A stretch of DNA of 64,000 bases, taken from positions 66,755 through 130,754 of the forward strand of contig NZ_BSFI01000007.1 in assembly GCF_027922265.1 (NCBI RefSeq). The letters are read 5' to 3'. This document shows, piece after piece, positions 45,269 through 53,901 of the stretch. Made by a program: the position numbers and the translations under genes. The first letter of the stretch is position 1. Each line of letters starts with the position of its first letter. The notes under the pieces were generated by a model. It had not been told where the DNA came from and did no database searches. It worked only from the letters and a program-made list of their open reading frames with translations. The DNA comes from Hansschlegelia plantiphila (lineage in GTDB: Bacteria; Pseudomonadota; Alphaproteobacteria; Rhizobiales; Methylopilaceae).

Positions 45269-47098
45269 ATGGAACATGCGACGACCGCAGGGCCGCTGAT
45301 CGGCGCGCTCGTCTTCCTCGGGGCGGCGGTGGTCGCAGGCCCTCTTGCGCGGCGCATCGGGCTCGGGGTCGCGGTCGGCTATCTCGTCGCCGGGATCGTG
45401 ATCGGCCCCGCGGGTCTCGGTTTCATCGAGGATCCTGGCGCGGTGCTGCAGGTCGCCGAGATCGGCGTCGTCATGCTGTTGTTCCTGATCGGGCTCGAAC
45501 TGCGCATCGAGCGGCTGATCGCGCTGCGCCGGCTGATCATCGGGCTTGGCGGTCTGCAGATCGCGCTCACGACCGCCGCGCTCGCCGCGGTGGCGTGGGA
45601 GCTCGGCATGACGCCGCCGGCGGCGCTTGCGATCGGCATAGCGCTCGCGTTCTCGGGCACGGCGATGGCGCTGCAGATCCTCGGCGAGCGCGGCCATCTC
45701 AACCGGCCCTATGGCGAGAAGACCTTCTCGGTCCTTCTGGCGCAGGACCTCGCGGTCGTGCCCGCGCTGGCGCTGATCCCGATGCTGGGCGACGGCCCGA
45801 CCGAGCCCGCCGACTGGATGCAGGGACTGATCTCCGCGGCGATCGGGGCGGCGGCGCTCGCCGGCATCGTGTTCGCCGGACGCTACCTCCTGAACCCGTT
45901 CTTCAGGTTCCTCGCGGGCGTCGGCGCGCGCGAGGTGATGACCGCGGCGGCCCTGCTGGTGGTGCTGGGCGCGGCCGAGGTCGCGCACGCAGCGGGGCTT
46001 TCGATGGCGATGGGCGCCTTCCTCGCCGGCGTGCTGCTCGCGGGCTCGTCCTACCGGGTGGAGCTCGAGGCCGACGTCGAGCCGTTCCGCGGCCTGCTGA
46101 TCGCGCTGTTCTTCATGGGCATCGGCATGACGATCGATGTGAAGGTGGTCGTCGAGAACTGGGCGCTGCTCGCCGTCGGCGTCGTCGGCTATCTCGCGAT
46201 CAAGCTGCTGGTCGCGACCGCGCTCGCGCGCGCGTTCGGCTCGCCGCTGCCATACGCGCTACGGATCGGCGCGCTGCTCGCCGCCTCCGGCGAGTTCGCC
46301 TTCGTGCTGATCCCGCTGAGCGCGACGGAGGGGCTGATCGACCAGGGCGCCGCCAGCCTGCTGTCGGCGCTCGCGGCCCTCAGCCTGATGGTGGCGCCTG
46401 CGATCGCGATCCTCGCCGAAAAGGTCGCCGAGCGGGCGACGCCGCCGGCGGCCGGACCTATCGAGGACTACTCCGACGTCAAGGGCGAGGTGCTCGTGAT
46501 CGGCTTCGGCCGCGTCGGACAGATCGCGGCGCAGCTGCTGCTCGCCGAGGGCGTCGAGGTCACCCTGATCGACGCAAACGCGGCCCGCGTCGAGCAGGCC
46601 GCCAATTTCGGCTTCAAGGTCTATTACGGCGACGGATCGCGGCTCGACGTGCTTCGCGCGGTGAAAGCCCACGAGGCGCGGGCGATCGTTATCTGCGTCG
46701 ACGACGCCGCGGTGACCAAACGCATCGTCGAGGTCGCGCTGACGAGCTTCCCGCTGACCAAGCTCGTGGTGAAGGCCTACGACCGGGGGCACGCGCTGGA
46801 CCTGTTCGCGCTGGGCGTCGAGCAGGTGGTGCGCGAGACCTTCGAGAGCGCGCTGCTGCTGGGACGCCTCGCGCTTGAGGCCGCCGGCGTCGATCCCGAG
46901 CGCGCCGCCGAGATCGAGGCGGACGTGCGCCGCCGCGACGCCCAGCGGCTGGAGATCCAGCGCGTCGAGGGCATCAGCGGCGGGCGCCACCTCGCCTACA
47001 CCAACAAGCCGATCCCCGAGCCGCTGTCGCTCCCGAAGCGCAAGGGCGAGATGCTCGACGGAACTGAAGCCGAGGTCGTTGGCGCGCCTGCGGAATAG
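45269..47098 (+). CDS. CPA2 family K+(Na+)/H+ antiporter, KefB-like
   Basis: A 609-residue protein with 12-13 membrane helices (to about residue 395), including EIGVVMLLFLIGLELRIERL and LLAQDLAVVPALALIP (the transport Asp), then an RCK/TrkA-N domain: EVLVIGFGRVGQIAAQLLLA and VTLIDANAARVEQA. It exchanges K+ (or Na+) for H+ and is gated through the RCK domain, possibly by glutathione adducts as in KefB. ATG 45269 has AAAGGA six bases upstream. Divergent from mutL. Confidence 0.95.
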   Translation: MEHATTAGPLIGALVFLGAAVVAGPLARRIGLGVAVGYLVAGIVIGPAGLGFIEDPGAVLQVAEIGVVMLLFLIGLELRIERLIALRRLIIGLGGLQIALTTAALAAVAWELGMTPPAALAIGIALAFSGTAMALQILGERGHLNRPYGEKTFSVLLAQDLAVVPALALIPMLGDGPTEPADWMQGLISAAIGAAALAGIVFAGRYLLNPFFRFLAGVGAREVMTAAALLVVLGAAEVAHAAGLSMAMGAFLAGVLLAGSSYRVELEADVEPFRGLLIALFFMGIGMTIDVKVVVENWALLAVGVVGYLAIKLLVATALARAFGSPLPYALRIGALLAASGEFAFVLIPLSATEGLIDQGAASLLSALAALSLMVAPAIAILAEKVAERATPPAAGPIEDYSDVKGEVLVIGFGRVGQIAAQLLLAEGVEVTLIDANAARVEQAANFGFKVYYGDGSRLDVLRAVKAHEARAIVICVDDAAVTKRIVEVALTSFPLTKLVVKAYDRGHALDLFALGVEQVVRETFESALLLGRLALEAAGVDPERAAEIEADVRRRDAQRLEIQRVEGISGGRHLAYTNKPIPEPLSLPKRKGEMLDGTEAEVVGAPAE

Positions 47099-47152
47099 AG
47101 CGGGGCGTTGGCTCCAAGAACGAAACGCACTGGCCGCCATGGCCGGCCCGTG

Positions 47153-47200
47153 TCGACCCCTCGCAGCGGGAGAGGTCGGCCCGTGGGGGCCGGGGAGGGG
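47153..47200. repeat. Degenerate palindromic element
   Basis: CGACCCCTC...GAGAGGTCG around a GCAGC loop is followed by GGGGGCCGGGGAGGGGG. The arrangement resembles the CCCTC/GAGGG repeat found inside glyS at 22604-22747 but is diverged. It sits in the 221-bp gap before the DUF937 gene. Confidence 0.35.
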
Positions 47201-47319
47201 GAATCTTCCGGACCTCGGCTCTTTCCCTTCACCGCCCTTCGTCCCGTTGCGCGGCGGACGCAAGCGCCTAGTCTTCTCCGATAACGAGCGCCGTCGGGCG
47301 CCGGCGAGGGGGACGCGCG

Positions 47320-48138
47320 ATGTTCAACATGTTCGATCTGTTCCGGCAGGCGCAGGGCGGCGCGGCGTTCGACAATCTGGCCCGGGCCTACGGCATGCAG
47401 CCTGAGCAGATGCGCGCGGCGGTGGCGGCGCTGACGCCGGCCTTCGCGCAGGCGTTCCAGCGCCAGCAGGCCACGGGGGACGCGCAGCGCTTCGCCGACC
47501 TCATGCAGACGGAGGCCTATGCGCGCGCCTTCGAGGCGCATGCCGCGGCGCTCGACCCCGAGAACAAGAGCGCCGGCGACGACGCGCTCGGCGCGCTATT
47601 CGGCTCCAAGGACGTGTCGCGCGCGGTAGCCGCGCAGGCCGCGGCCGTGTCCGGCGTCCAGGCGGAGATCATCCGGAAGGTGCTGCCGGTGCTCGCCAGC
47701 ATTCTGGTCGGCGGCTTCATGAAGGCGGCGCAAGGCGCCGCGCAGCCAGCTCCTGGCGCGGGCGCGGGGCTGCCCGGTCAGATGGCCGAGTTCTGGAGCC
47801 AGATGATGCGCAATGCGGGCGCCGCGCCGGGCGCGTCGTCCGGCCCTGCCCCGAAGGAGGGCCGGCCGCAGGAGGCGGGGGCGATGATGATGGGCGACAT
47901 GATGGCCGAGATGCTCGGAAGCATGTTCGGCGGCGGGGCCGCCAAGGCGGGGCGGGGCCCCGAGCCCGAAGCTCCGAAGGAGCCTCCGGCCGGCGACGGG
48001 AGCCGGCCGGAGGGGCCCGCGGCGGGGACCCCGTTCGACGAGATCGTCGAGACGGGCCGCGAGCTGTCCGCCCAGAACGCCAAGGCGATGGAGCAGATCT
48101 TCGAGGCGTTCTTCAGCACCCGGAAGGACGGCGGCTGA
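47320..48138 (+). CDS. DUF937 domain protein
   Basis: A 272-residue protein. The first half has the DUF937 pattern: LFRQAQGGAAFDNLARAYGM, ALTPAFAQAFQRQ, GALFGSKDVSRAVAAQAAAV and IIRKVLPVLASILVGGFMK. The second half is low-complexity Gly/Pro/Ala/Met sequence (MMMGDMMAEMLGSMFGGGAA) and ends with a charged helix. Cytoplasmic; function unknown though related to YidB, a bacterial stress/virulence-associated family. Followed by a convergent DUF1127 gene. Confidence 0.9.
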   Translation: MFNMFDLFRQAQGGAAFDNLARAYGMQPEQMRAAVAALTPAFAQAFQRQQATGDAQRFADLMQTEAYARAFEAHAAALDPENKSAGDDALGALFGSKDVSRAVAAQAAAVSGVQAEIIRKVLPVLASILVGGFMKAAQGAAQPAPGAGAGLPGQMAEFWSQMMRNAGAAPGASSGPAPKEGRPQEAGAMMMGDMMAEMLGSMFGGGAAKAGRGPEPEAPKEPPAGDGSRPEGPAAGTPFDEIVETGRELSAQNAKAMEQIFEAFFSTRKDGG

Positions 48139-48153
48139 GCGCGGTCCTTCCGA

Positions 48154-48441
48154 TCACCCGCCGACGTTGAGCGCCGCCGAGGCGCGCCGCTCCTCGGCGA
48201 GCTCGTTCAGCCGGTCGGTCGGATCGCCCCACAGCGACCAGCGCGAGGCCTCGTGAAGGTCCGAGCGGGTGAGCCCGAGATCCGACAGCATGCGGTCGTC
48301 GAGGCGGCCGAGATCCTCGACCATCTTGCGGCGCGTCAGCGAGGCGCCGAAGGCCCTGAGGCCAGCGAGCAGGCGGCCGGCGCCGCCGCTCCGATGAAGT
48401 CCGGCGCCAGCCGGCCGGTAAGAGTCGCAATGAGCCGACAT
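48154..48441 (-). CDS. DUF1127 domain protein
   Basis: A 95-residue protein with the arginine-rich DUF1127 helix-turn-helix-like core MVEDLGRLDDRMLSDLGLTR followed by SDLHEASRW. Small DUF1127 proteins in Rhizobiales are linked to stress, phosphate and C/N metabolism and can bind RNA; this member is longer than the usual 45-75 residues. It is divergent from a LysR-type regulator, the position such regulators often control. The start is ATG 48441. Confidence 0.92.
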   Translation of the reverse strand: MSAHCDSYRPAGAGLHRSGGAGRLLAGLRAFGASLTRRKMVEDLGRLDDRMLSDLGLTRSDLHEASRWSLWGDPTDRLNELAEERRASAALNVGG

Positions 48442-48545
48442 GGCTCCCTCCAGCGTCCTTGTCTCCCGTGGCCGGGGACGTCGATGATGCGGACCGAACC
48501 GTCCGCCTGTGACGCTGAGATAGTCGGCCCGCATTGATCAGTGAA

Positions 48546-48557
48546 ACGAATGTTCGT
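48546..48557. promoter_or_regulatory. Candidate operator between DUF1127 and LysR genes
   Basis: ACGAA-TG-TTCGT is an inverted repeat with a 2-base spacer in the divergent intergenic region, 39 bp before the LysR start. The surrounding bases (TGATCAGTG, GTAATATAGG) are AT-richer than average, as expected of a promoter. A LysR dimer site is plausible but its motif is not proven. Confidence 0.4.
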
Positions 48558-48595
48558 AATATAGGCCATCATAAGCAGTGATGATTGGGAGAGCC

Positions 48596-49483
48596 ATGAA
48601 CGCGCTTCTCGACGTCGACCAGCTCCGCACCTTCATCGCGATCGTCGACACCGGGTCGTTCACCCGCGCGGCCGACGTCGTGTTCAAGACGCAGTCGGCG
48701 GTCTCGATGCAGATGAAGCGGCTCGAGGAGCGGGTGGGACGCGCGATCTTCGCGCGCGACGGCCGCGGCGTGAAGCTGACCGACGACGGGGAGCGGCTGC
48801 TCGATTACGCCCGCCGCATCGTCCACATCTCGCGCGAGGCCGTCTCCGCATTCGAAGACGACGCGCTGACCGGCCGGGTGCGGCTCGGCCTGCCGGACGA
48901 CTACGCCGAGCGCTATCTGCCGGAGATCCTGGCGCGGTTCTCGAGCTCGAACCCGCGGGTGGAGGTCACGGTTGTCTGCGAGCCGTCGGACTACCTGACC
49001 GAGATGATCGACCGCGACGAGGTCGATCTCGCCATCATCACCCACGCCTCGCGCAAGCCCGTCGGCGAGATCATCCGCCAGGAGCCGCTGCTCTGGGTGA
49101 CGTCGCAGCGCTCGGTCGTGCACGAGGACGCCGTCATCCCGATGGCGCTCAGCCACGCGGCCTGCACGTGGCGCGAGAGCGCGGCGGCGAAGCTCGAGGA
49201 GATGGCGAGGCCCTACCGCGTGCTCTATTCGAGCCGCAACTTCGCAGCGGTCGGCGCCGCGGTGCTGGCGGGGCTCGCGGTGTCGGTCGTGCCGGAATCA
49301 GCGCTCAGGCCCGGCATGCGCGTGCTCGGGCCGTCCGACGGCTTCCCGACGCTTCCGAGCTGCAAGATCGCGCTGCTGCGCAATCCAGGCGCGGTGACGG
49401 AGACCGTCATGGCTCTGGCCGACCACATCGTGGCGAGCCTCGACAACATGTCGACGAGCTTCGAGCCGGTCGCCGCCGAGTGA
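48596..49483 (+). CDS. LysR family transcriptional regulator
   Basis: A 295-residue regulator. The winged HTH is residues 6-65: LRTFIAIVDTGSFTRAADVV, TQSAVSMQMKRLEERVGRAI, FARDGRGVKLTDDGERLL. The effector domain begins near GRVRLGLPDDYAERYLP and shows the PBP2 pattern (DLAIITHASRKP, AAVLAGLAVSVVPES). ATG 48596 has GGGAGAG at good spacing. The likely target is the divergent DUF1127 gene and itself; the inducer is unknown. It precedes dmeF by 67 bp, so dmeF might also be controlled. Confidence 0.95.
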   Translation: MNALLDVDQLRTFIAIVDTGSFTRAADVVFKTQSAVSMQMKRLEERVGRAIFARDGRGVKLTDDGERLLDYARRIVHISREAVSAFEDDALTGRVRLGLPDDYAERYLPEILARFSSSNPRVEVTVVCEPSDYLTEMIDRDEVDLAIITHASRKPVGEIIRQEPLLWVTSQRSVVHEDAVIPMALSHAACTWRESAAAKLEEMARPYRVLYSSRNFAAVGAAVLAGLAVSVVPESALRPGMRVLGPSDGFPTLPSCKIALLRNPGAVTETVMALADHIVASLDNMSTSFEPVAAE

Positions 49484-49550
49484 CCGGCCGGCCTTGACGA
49501 GCGACGGCTCTCGGCCGATCTCACGAGCCTAGGCCCATAGGGAGCCTCCG

Positions 49551-50549
49551 ATGCATCACTCCGCGGCCCACCGCCACGAGGCGTCGTTCGAGCACGAGCA
49601 CCGCTTCCTCGGCGGCGATCACGCCCGGAACGCGCGGCGCACGCTCGCGGTCACCGTCATCACGGCCGCGACGATGGTGGTCGAGATCCTCGCCGGCTGG
49701 GCCTTCGGCTCGATGGCGCTGCTCGCGGACGGCTTCCACATGGCGACGCACGCCGGCGCGATCGGCGTCGCGGCGCTCGCCTACAAGATCGCCGCGTCGC
49801 GCTCCTCCGACCCGGGGCTCGCCATGGGCGCCGGCAAGATCGGCGACCTCGCAGGCTTCGCTAACGCCATCGTGCTCGGCGTCGTCGCGATCGCGATCGG
49901 CTGGGAATCGCTGTGGCGACTCGCGGCGCCCACGTCGGTCGCCTATGGCGAAGCCGCGATGGTCGCCGTGCTCGGCCTGATGGTCAACATCGCCTGCGCC
50001 GCGCTGCTCGGCGGACACGGCCATGCCCACGCCGACCATGATCACGCGGGTCACGCCCACGATCACGCCGGCCACGATCACGCCCACGCCGAATCCCGCG
50101 GGGAGCATGGCGGCGACCGCAATTTGCGGGCGGCCTACGCCCATGTGCTGGCCGACGCGCTCACCTCGGTGCTCGCGATCGCGGCGCTGTTCGCGGGGTG
50201 GACGCTCGGCTGGCGCTGGATCGACCCTGCGGTCGGCGTTCTCGGCGCCGGGATGATCGCGTCCTGGGCCGTCTCGCTCGCCCGCGAGACAGCGGCGACG
50301 CTGACCGATTCGCCGGCCGACCCCGCGCTCGAGAAGACCATCCGCGCGCGGCTCGAGGTCGGCGACGTCCGCGTCTGCGACCTGCATCTCTGGCGCGTCG
50401 GCCCCGGCCACCTCGCCGCTATCGTCGCGCTTGTGACGCACGAGCCGCAGGAGCCGGAAGCCTACAAGGCCAAGCTCGCCGACCTCGACGCGCTCAGCCA
50501 CGTGACGATCGAGGTCAACCGCTGCCCCGGCGACCGCTGCGCGGCTTGA
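49551..50549 (+). CDS. dmeF: CDF family Co(II)/Ni(II) efflux transporter DmeF
   Basis: A 332-residue cation diffusion facilitator of the DmeF type. The metal site in helix 2 is LLADGFHMATHAGA and in helix 5 AAYAHVLADALTSVLA. A His/Asp-rich cytoplasmic loop at about residues 155-185 (HGHAHADHDHAGHAHDHAGH) binds metal, and the N-terminus is also His-rich (MHHSAAHRHEASFEHEHRF). It exports Co2+/Ni2+ (by family). The usual dmeR repressor gene is absent; a LysR gene lies upstream. Confidence 0.95.
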   Translation: MHHSAAHRHEASFEHEHRFLGGDHARNARRTLAVTVITAATMVVEILAGWAFGSMALLADGFHMATHAGAIGVAALAYKIAASRSSDPGLAMGAGKIGDLAGFANAIVLGVVAIAIGWESLWRLAAPTSVAYGEAAMVAVLGLMVNIACAALLGGHGHAHADHDHAGHAHDHAGHDHAHAESRGEHGGDRNLRAAYAHVLADALTSVLAIAALFAGWTLGWRWIDPAVGVLGAGMIASWAVSLARETAATLTDSPADPALEKTIRARLEVGDVRVCDLHLWRVGPGHLAAIVALVTHEPQEPEAYKAKLADLDALSHVTIEVNRCPGDRCAA

Positions 50550-50636
50550 TTCGCCGCCGGCGCGCGCCAGACGTTTCTTCGTGAAGTCGTCCTCGGCCTG
50601 CGAAGCGGCGGCGCGCCTGAGAAAAGGTCGCGCGTC

Positions 50637-50873
50637 TTACCTCGCCCCGTTCGGCTCCAGCAGCCTGTGCAGGTGCACGACGAAATAGCGCATATGGGCG
50701 TTGTCGACGCTGGCCTGAGCCTTGGCCTTCCAGGCCGCGCGGGCGCTGTCGTAATCGGGGAAGATGCCGACGATGTCGAGGTTCTCGACGTCGTGGAACG
50801 ACACGCCCGACACGTCCTCGAGCTCTCCGCCGAAGACGAGGTGGAGAAGCTGCTTGGGCGCGACGTCGGTCAT
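50637..50873 (-). CDS. DUF4170 domain protein
   Basis: A 78-residue protein matching DUF4170: LLHLVFGGELEDVSGVSF, VENLDIVGIFPDYDSARAAW and AHMRYFVVHLHRLLEP. A cytoplasmic alpha/beta protein of unknown function, confined mainly to alphaproteobacteria. Its ATG overlaps the stop of cysQ as ATGA, a conserved coupling. Confidence 0.93.
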   Translation of the reverse strand: MTDVAPKQLLHLVFGGELEDVSGVSFHDVENLDIVGIFPDYDSARAAWKAKAQASVDNAHMRYFVVHLHRLLEPNGAR

Positions 50874-51694
50874 CGGTAGGGCTCCAGGGCGGCGAGGGCG
50901 TCGCGCTCGACTTCGAGGGCGGCGAGAAGGGCTGCGCGACGGGCGTGGGGGGCTGCGACCAGCCCGCCGTGACGCGTCGTTTCGCGGTTGTAGGTCGGAG
51001 GGACGCCGTCGAAGCCGGTGAGCCCGGCGCCGGCCTCCTCCAGGATCAGGTGGGCGGCGGCGATGTCCCAATCATGGGCGTTGGGACGGGCGAGCGCTGC
51101 GTCGAGGTCGCCGGAGGCGACCTTCACCAGCCGGTTGGCGAGCGCGTAGAGCCATGGGCCCTTCTGAACGCCATGGCTCTTCAGAGGGCCGAGCAGGGAC
51201 TGCGGGCCGCCGACCCGCACGCCCTCGAGCGAGCTCGAGTCGGCGGGCGAGAGCCGTTCTCCGTTGCGCCAGGCGCCGCCGCCGCGGACCGCGCTGAACG
51301 CCACGTTATGGCAGGCGTCGAGCACGATGCCAGCGATGGGCGTCCCGTCCTCGACGAGCGCGACCGATACCACCCATTCCGGCGCGCCCTCGATGAAGGC
51401 GCGGGTTCCGTCGATGGGATCGACGACCCAGACGCGCCTCAGTCCGAGCCGCTCGGCCGAATCGGCGGTCTCTTCCGACAGCCAGCCCGAACGTTCGACC
51501 AGCTTCGGCAACTCGGCGAACAGGAAGCGGTCGACCGCGATGTCCGCCTCGGTCACCGGACTGTCGTCGGCTTTCGTCCAGCGCTCCGCCCCGTTCTTGA
51601 AGAAGCCGAGCGCGATCGCGCCCGCCTTGCCGACGATGTCGGCTAGCGGGCCCGCGAGGCGTTCAAGGTCGATCGGCGCATCGGTCGAGGGCAC
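50870..51694 (-). CDS. cysQ: 3'(2'),5'-bisphosphate nucleotidase family protein
   Basis: A 274-residue inositol-monophosphatase-fold enzyme, most like CysQ, which hydrolyses PAP from sulfate assimilation. Metal site: SEETADSAER, VWVVDPIDGTRAFIEG and HDWDIAAAHLILEEAGAGL. GFFKNGAERWTKADDSPVTE also fits. Lithium/Mg-dependent by family; general inositol phosphatase activity is an alternative. Coupled to DUF4170 downstream. Confidence 0.92.
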   Translation of the reverse strand: MPSTDAPIDLERLAGPLADIVGKAGAIALGFFKNGAERWTKADDSPVTEADIAVDRFLFAELPKLVERSGWLSEETADSAERLGLRRVWVVDPIDGTRAFIEGAPEWVVSVALVEDGTPIAGIVLDACHNVAFSAVRGGGAWRNGERLSPADSSSLEGVRVGGPQSLLGPLKSHGVQKGPWLYALANRLVKVASGDLDAALARPNAHDWDIAAAHLILEEAGAGLTGFDGVPPTYNRETTRHGGLVAAPHARRAALLAALEVERDALAALEPYR

Positions 51695-52081
51695 GTGCTG
51701 AGGAAATCCGTCTGAGGGCTGGATGGAGGCGGTGATGGCGAGCCCACAAAGTGTCGGGTTGATGGCCCGGGCGCAAGCGCCGCGGTCGCCGCAGCCCCGC
51801 GACCCGGACCTGCCGGCTTGCGGAGCCGCCGAACGGAAGGACCCGACGTCGCCGCTGCTCTTGTCATCGGGCCGAGATGGAAGATCAGGCGGCGCGCTTC
51901 ATCCAATTCTTACCCTTCGCCGAAAGGTATTCTTCAGCATGGCGGCAGACGAATGCCCGAAACGGTCGGGATTACGAAGGATTCACCAGCTCCGTTAAGC
52001 CGATGCTTCCTGCTCGCCAGTCATGGTGCAGCAACAAGCGAAGAGCCCAAGACCACGGCGGGCCTTCAGGGAGACTGTACA
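51695..52081. other. Intergenic region without a supported gene
   Basis: 387 bp between the divergent cysQ and DUF6101 genes. A plus-strand frame of 91 codons (51723-51998) exists, but it has no family features and mixed codon use, so I do not call it. The stretch 51900-52030 is less GC-rich than the flanks and may hold the promoter of the gene at 52082. Confidence 0.45.
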
Positions 52082-52666
52082 TTGGGACGTCTAACCGGAA
52101 CCGGCGCACGAGCGTGCGCCGCAACGGGGTCGGCCGACCGGCTCGATCCCTTCGCGCTTCCCCACCGTTTCGCGGCGCCGGACGCCGCGGCCGATGGCGG
52201 CGAGCGACGCGTCACGCTGGAGAGCGGCCGCGTGGTGGTGGACAGGATGGTGCGGAGCATGGTGATGCGGATTGCGGTTCCTCTGGTCAGCTTCTCGGGC
52301 GTCGCGATGCGCGTCGCACCGGGCGACAAGCCCGAGGCCGACCGCGTCGAGGTCGTCCTCGCCCACCGCGACCGCGCGCTCGACGTTCCGCTTGCGACCG
52401 AACCCTTCGACGGCGACGGCTTCGCCGAATGGCGCTCCTGGGGCCGCTCGCTCAACCTGCCGCTGCTGATCGAGGACCTCGACGGCACCCGCAAGACGCC
52501 GAGCGTCCATCTCGGCGCGCTGGAGGTCGGCCGGCCCCGCGCTCGTCGGCGCCACAGCCTGCTGAAGGGGCGCCGCACCCGCTTTCAGGCCAAGCGCAAA
52601 ACCGGCGAACTGACGGCCGAGACGCCGGTCCATCGCGACGAGCGCGAGATCATCGCGCGGAACTGA
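52082..52666 (+). CDS. DUF6101 family protein
   Basis: A 194-residue protein recognised by the stretch DRLDPFALPHRFAAPDAAAD followed by RVTLESGRVVVDR; the centre has RIAVPLVSFSGVAMRV and EVVLAHRDRALDVPL, and the tail is basic (RRHSLLKGRRTRFQAKRK). It is a conserved alphaproteobacterial family of unknown function. The start is taken as TTG 52082 with AGGGAGA eight bases upstream; an ATG at 51953 would add 43 residues. Family starts lie shortly before the DRLDPF block, favouring TTG. Confidence 0.8.
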   Translation: MGRLTGTGARACAATGSADRLDPFALPHRFAAPDAAADGGERRVTLESGRVVVDRMVRSMVMRIAVPLVSFSGVAMRVAPGDKPEADRVEVVLAHRDRALDVPLATEPFDGDGFAEWRSWGRSLNLPLLIEDLDGTRKTPSVHLGALEVGRPRARRRHSLLKGRRTRFQAKRKTGELTAETPVHRDEREIIARN

Positions 52667-52672
52667 GCGGCG

Positions 52673-52807
52673 CTACCCCCGCGTAAAAAACCATGCGCCG
52701 ATCGCGATCACCACCACTGCGGCGATCGCGAGCCTGAGCGCAGCCTGGCTGAGCACGAAGCGCTTGTGCTCCGGCGGGAGGGGGTCCTTCACGACGGGGT
52801 CTGGCAT
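52673..52807 (-). CDS. 44-residue tail-anchored membrane microprotein
   Basis: The frame encodes MPDPVVKDPLPPEHKRFVLS and then a helix ALRLAIAAVVVIAIGAWFF with a short TRG end. A Pro/acid-rich cytoplasmic start with a C-terminal membrane helix is typical of small conserved proteins in Rhizobiales. It lies 11 bp downstream-facing from ubiA's stop region: ubiA (minus strand) ends at 52819 and this ATG is at 52807, so it is probably cotranscribed with ubiA. No function is known. Confidence 0.65.
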   Translation of the reverse strand: MPDPVVKDPLPPEHKRFVLSQAALRLAIAAVVVIAIGAWFFTRG

Positions 52808-52818
52808 CGAGCGATCCT

Positions 52819-53757
52819 CTAGAGCCGCAGCAGGCAGTCGGCGCACAGGCCGGCGAAGAACAGCGCGCCGGCGTCCCGATTCGACTTGAACAGTCTAAGG
52901 CAGAGCGCAGGGTCGGCGATGTCGAGCCTTACGGTCTGCCAGGCGCAATGCGCGGCGAAGGCGGCGACGCCCGCAAAACTCAGGACGCCGCCGCCGGCGA
53001 GCGACGTAGCGAGCGCCAGCAGCGCCACGGAGCCGGCGTAGAAGCCCGCGAGGATCGGCTGGGTCCGCTCGCCGAACAGCAGCGCGGTGGAGCCGACGCC
53101 GACCAGAGCGTCGTCCTCCTTGTCCTGGTGGGCGTAGATCGTGTCGTAGCCGATGATCCACAGCAGGGCGGCTGCGAACAGCGCGAGCGGCGCCGCGTCG
53201 AGACGCCCGAAGGTCGCGCCCCACCCCATCAGCGCGCCCCAGCCGAAGCAGACGCCGAGCATCGCCTGCGGCCACCAGGTGACGCGCTTCATGAAGGGAT
53301 AGAGCGCGACCGGCAGCACCGAGCAGATCCCGATGAGAATCGCGAAAGGCGGCAGCGAGATCAGCACGGCGAAGCCGATGGCGAGCAGTGCGGCCAGGAA
53401 GATCGCGGCCCCCCTCGGCGTCACCTGTCCGGAGGGCAGGGGACGCGAGCGGGTGCGCGCGACCTTGGCGTCGATGTCACGGTCGACAAGGTCGTTATAG
53501 GTGCAGCCAGCGCCGCGCATCGCGATCGCGCCGATCGCGAACAGCGCGATCAGGAGCAGGCTCGGATACGGCGCGCCGGAGGCGACGGCGGACAGAGCCG
53601 CCGACCATGCGCAGGGCCAGAACAGCAGCCACGCCCCGATCGGCCGGTCGGCGCGGGCGAGCCTGAGGTAAGGCCGCCACGCGCGCGGCGCCACGGCGTC
53701 CACCCAGTTCCTGGGGACGGCGTCGGCGACGATCTGATCGGGGAGGGCGTCGGTCAT
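52819..53757 (-). CDS. ubiA: 4-hydroxybenzoate polyprenyltransferase
   Basis: A 312-residue membrane prenyltransferase attaching the polyprenyl chain to 4-hydroxybenzoate in ubiquinone synthesis. Two Asp-rich motifs are present: TYNDLVDRDIDAKVARTRSR (Asp-rich at residues 88-96) and YDTIYAHQDKEDDALVG. About eight membrane helices. ATG 53757 begins MTDALPDQIVADAV; a second ATG at 53775 adds six residues. It uses the product of the polyprenyl synthase at 15472. Divergent from rsmE. Confidence 0.96.
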   Translation of the reverse strand: MTDALPDQIVADAVPRNWVDAVAPRAWRPYLRLARADRPIGAWLLFWPCAWSAALSAVASGAPYPSLLLIALFAIGAIAMRGAGCTYNDLVDRDIDAKVARTRSRPLPSGQVTPRGAAIFLAALLAIGFAVLISLPPFAILIGICSVLPVALYPFMKRVTWWPQAMLGVCFGWGALMGWGATFGRLDAAPLALFAAALLWIIGYDTIYAHQDKEDDALVGVGSTALLFGERTQPILAGFYAGSVALLALATSLAGGGVLSFAGVAAFAAHCAWQTVRLDIADPALCLRLFKSNRDAGALFFAGLCADCLLRL

Positions 53758-53901
53758 GGGGCGAAGCGACGCCATTGCGGCGTGGGGGTCAAGCGCCGCG
53801 TTCGTCTGGTCCGGCTTGACCGGACCACCTACCGGCGGCGTAGAGCTAGCCGCGCGTGGGTCCTCCGGTCGAGCCGGAGCACGACGAGCTCCGGGAGTCC
53901 G

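Noticed and set aside
51723..51998. 91-codon frame between cysQ and the DUF6101 gene
   Set aside because: Irregular composition, no motif and no conserved neighbour; kept as intergenic DNA.
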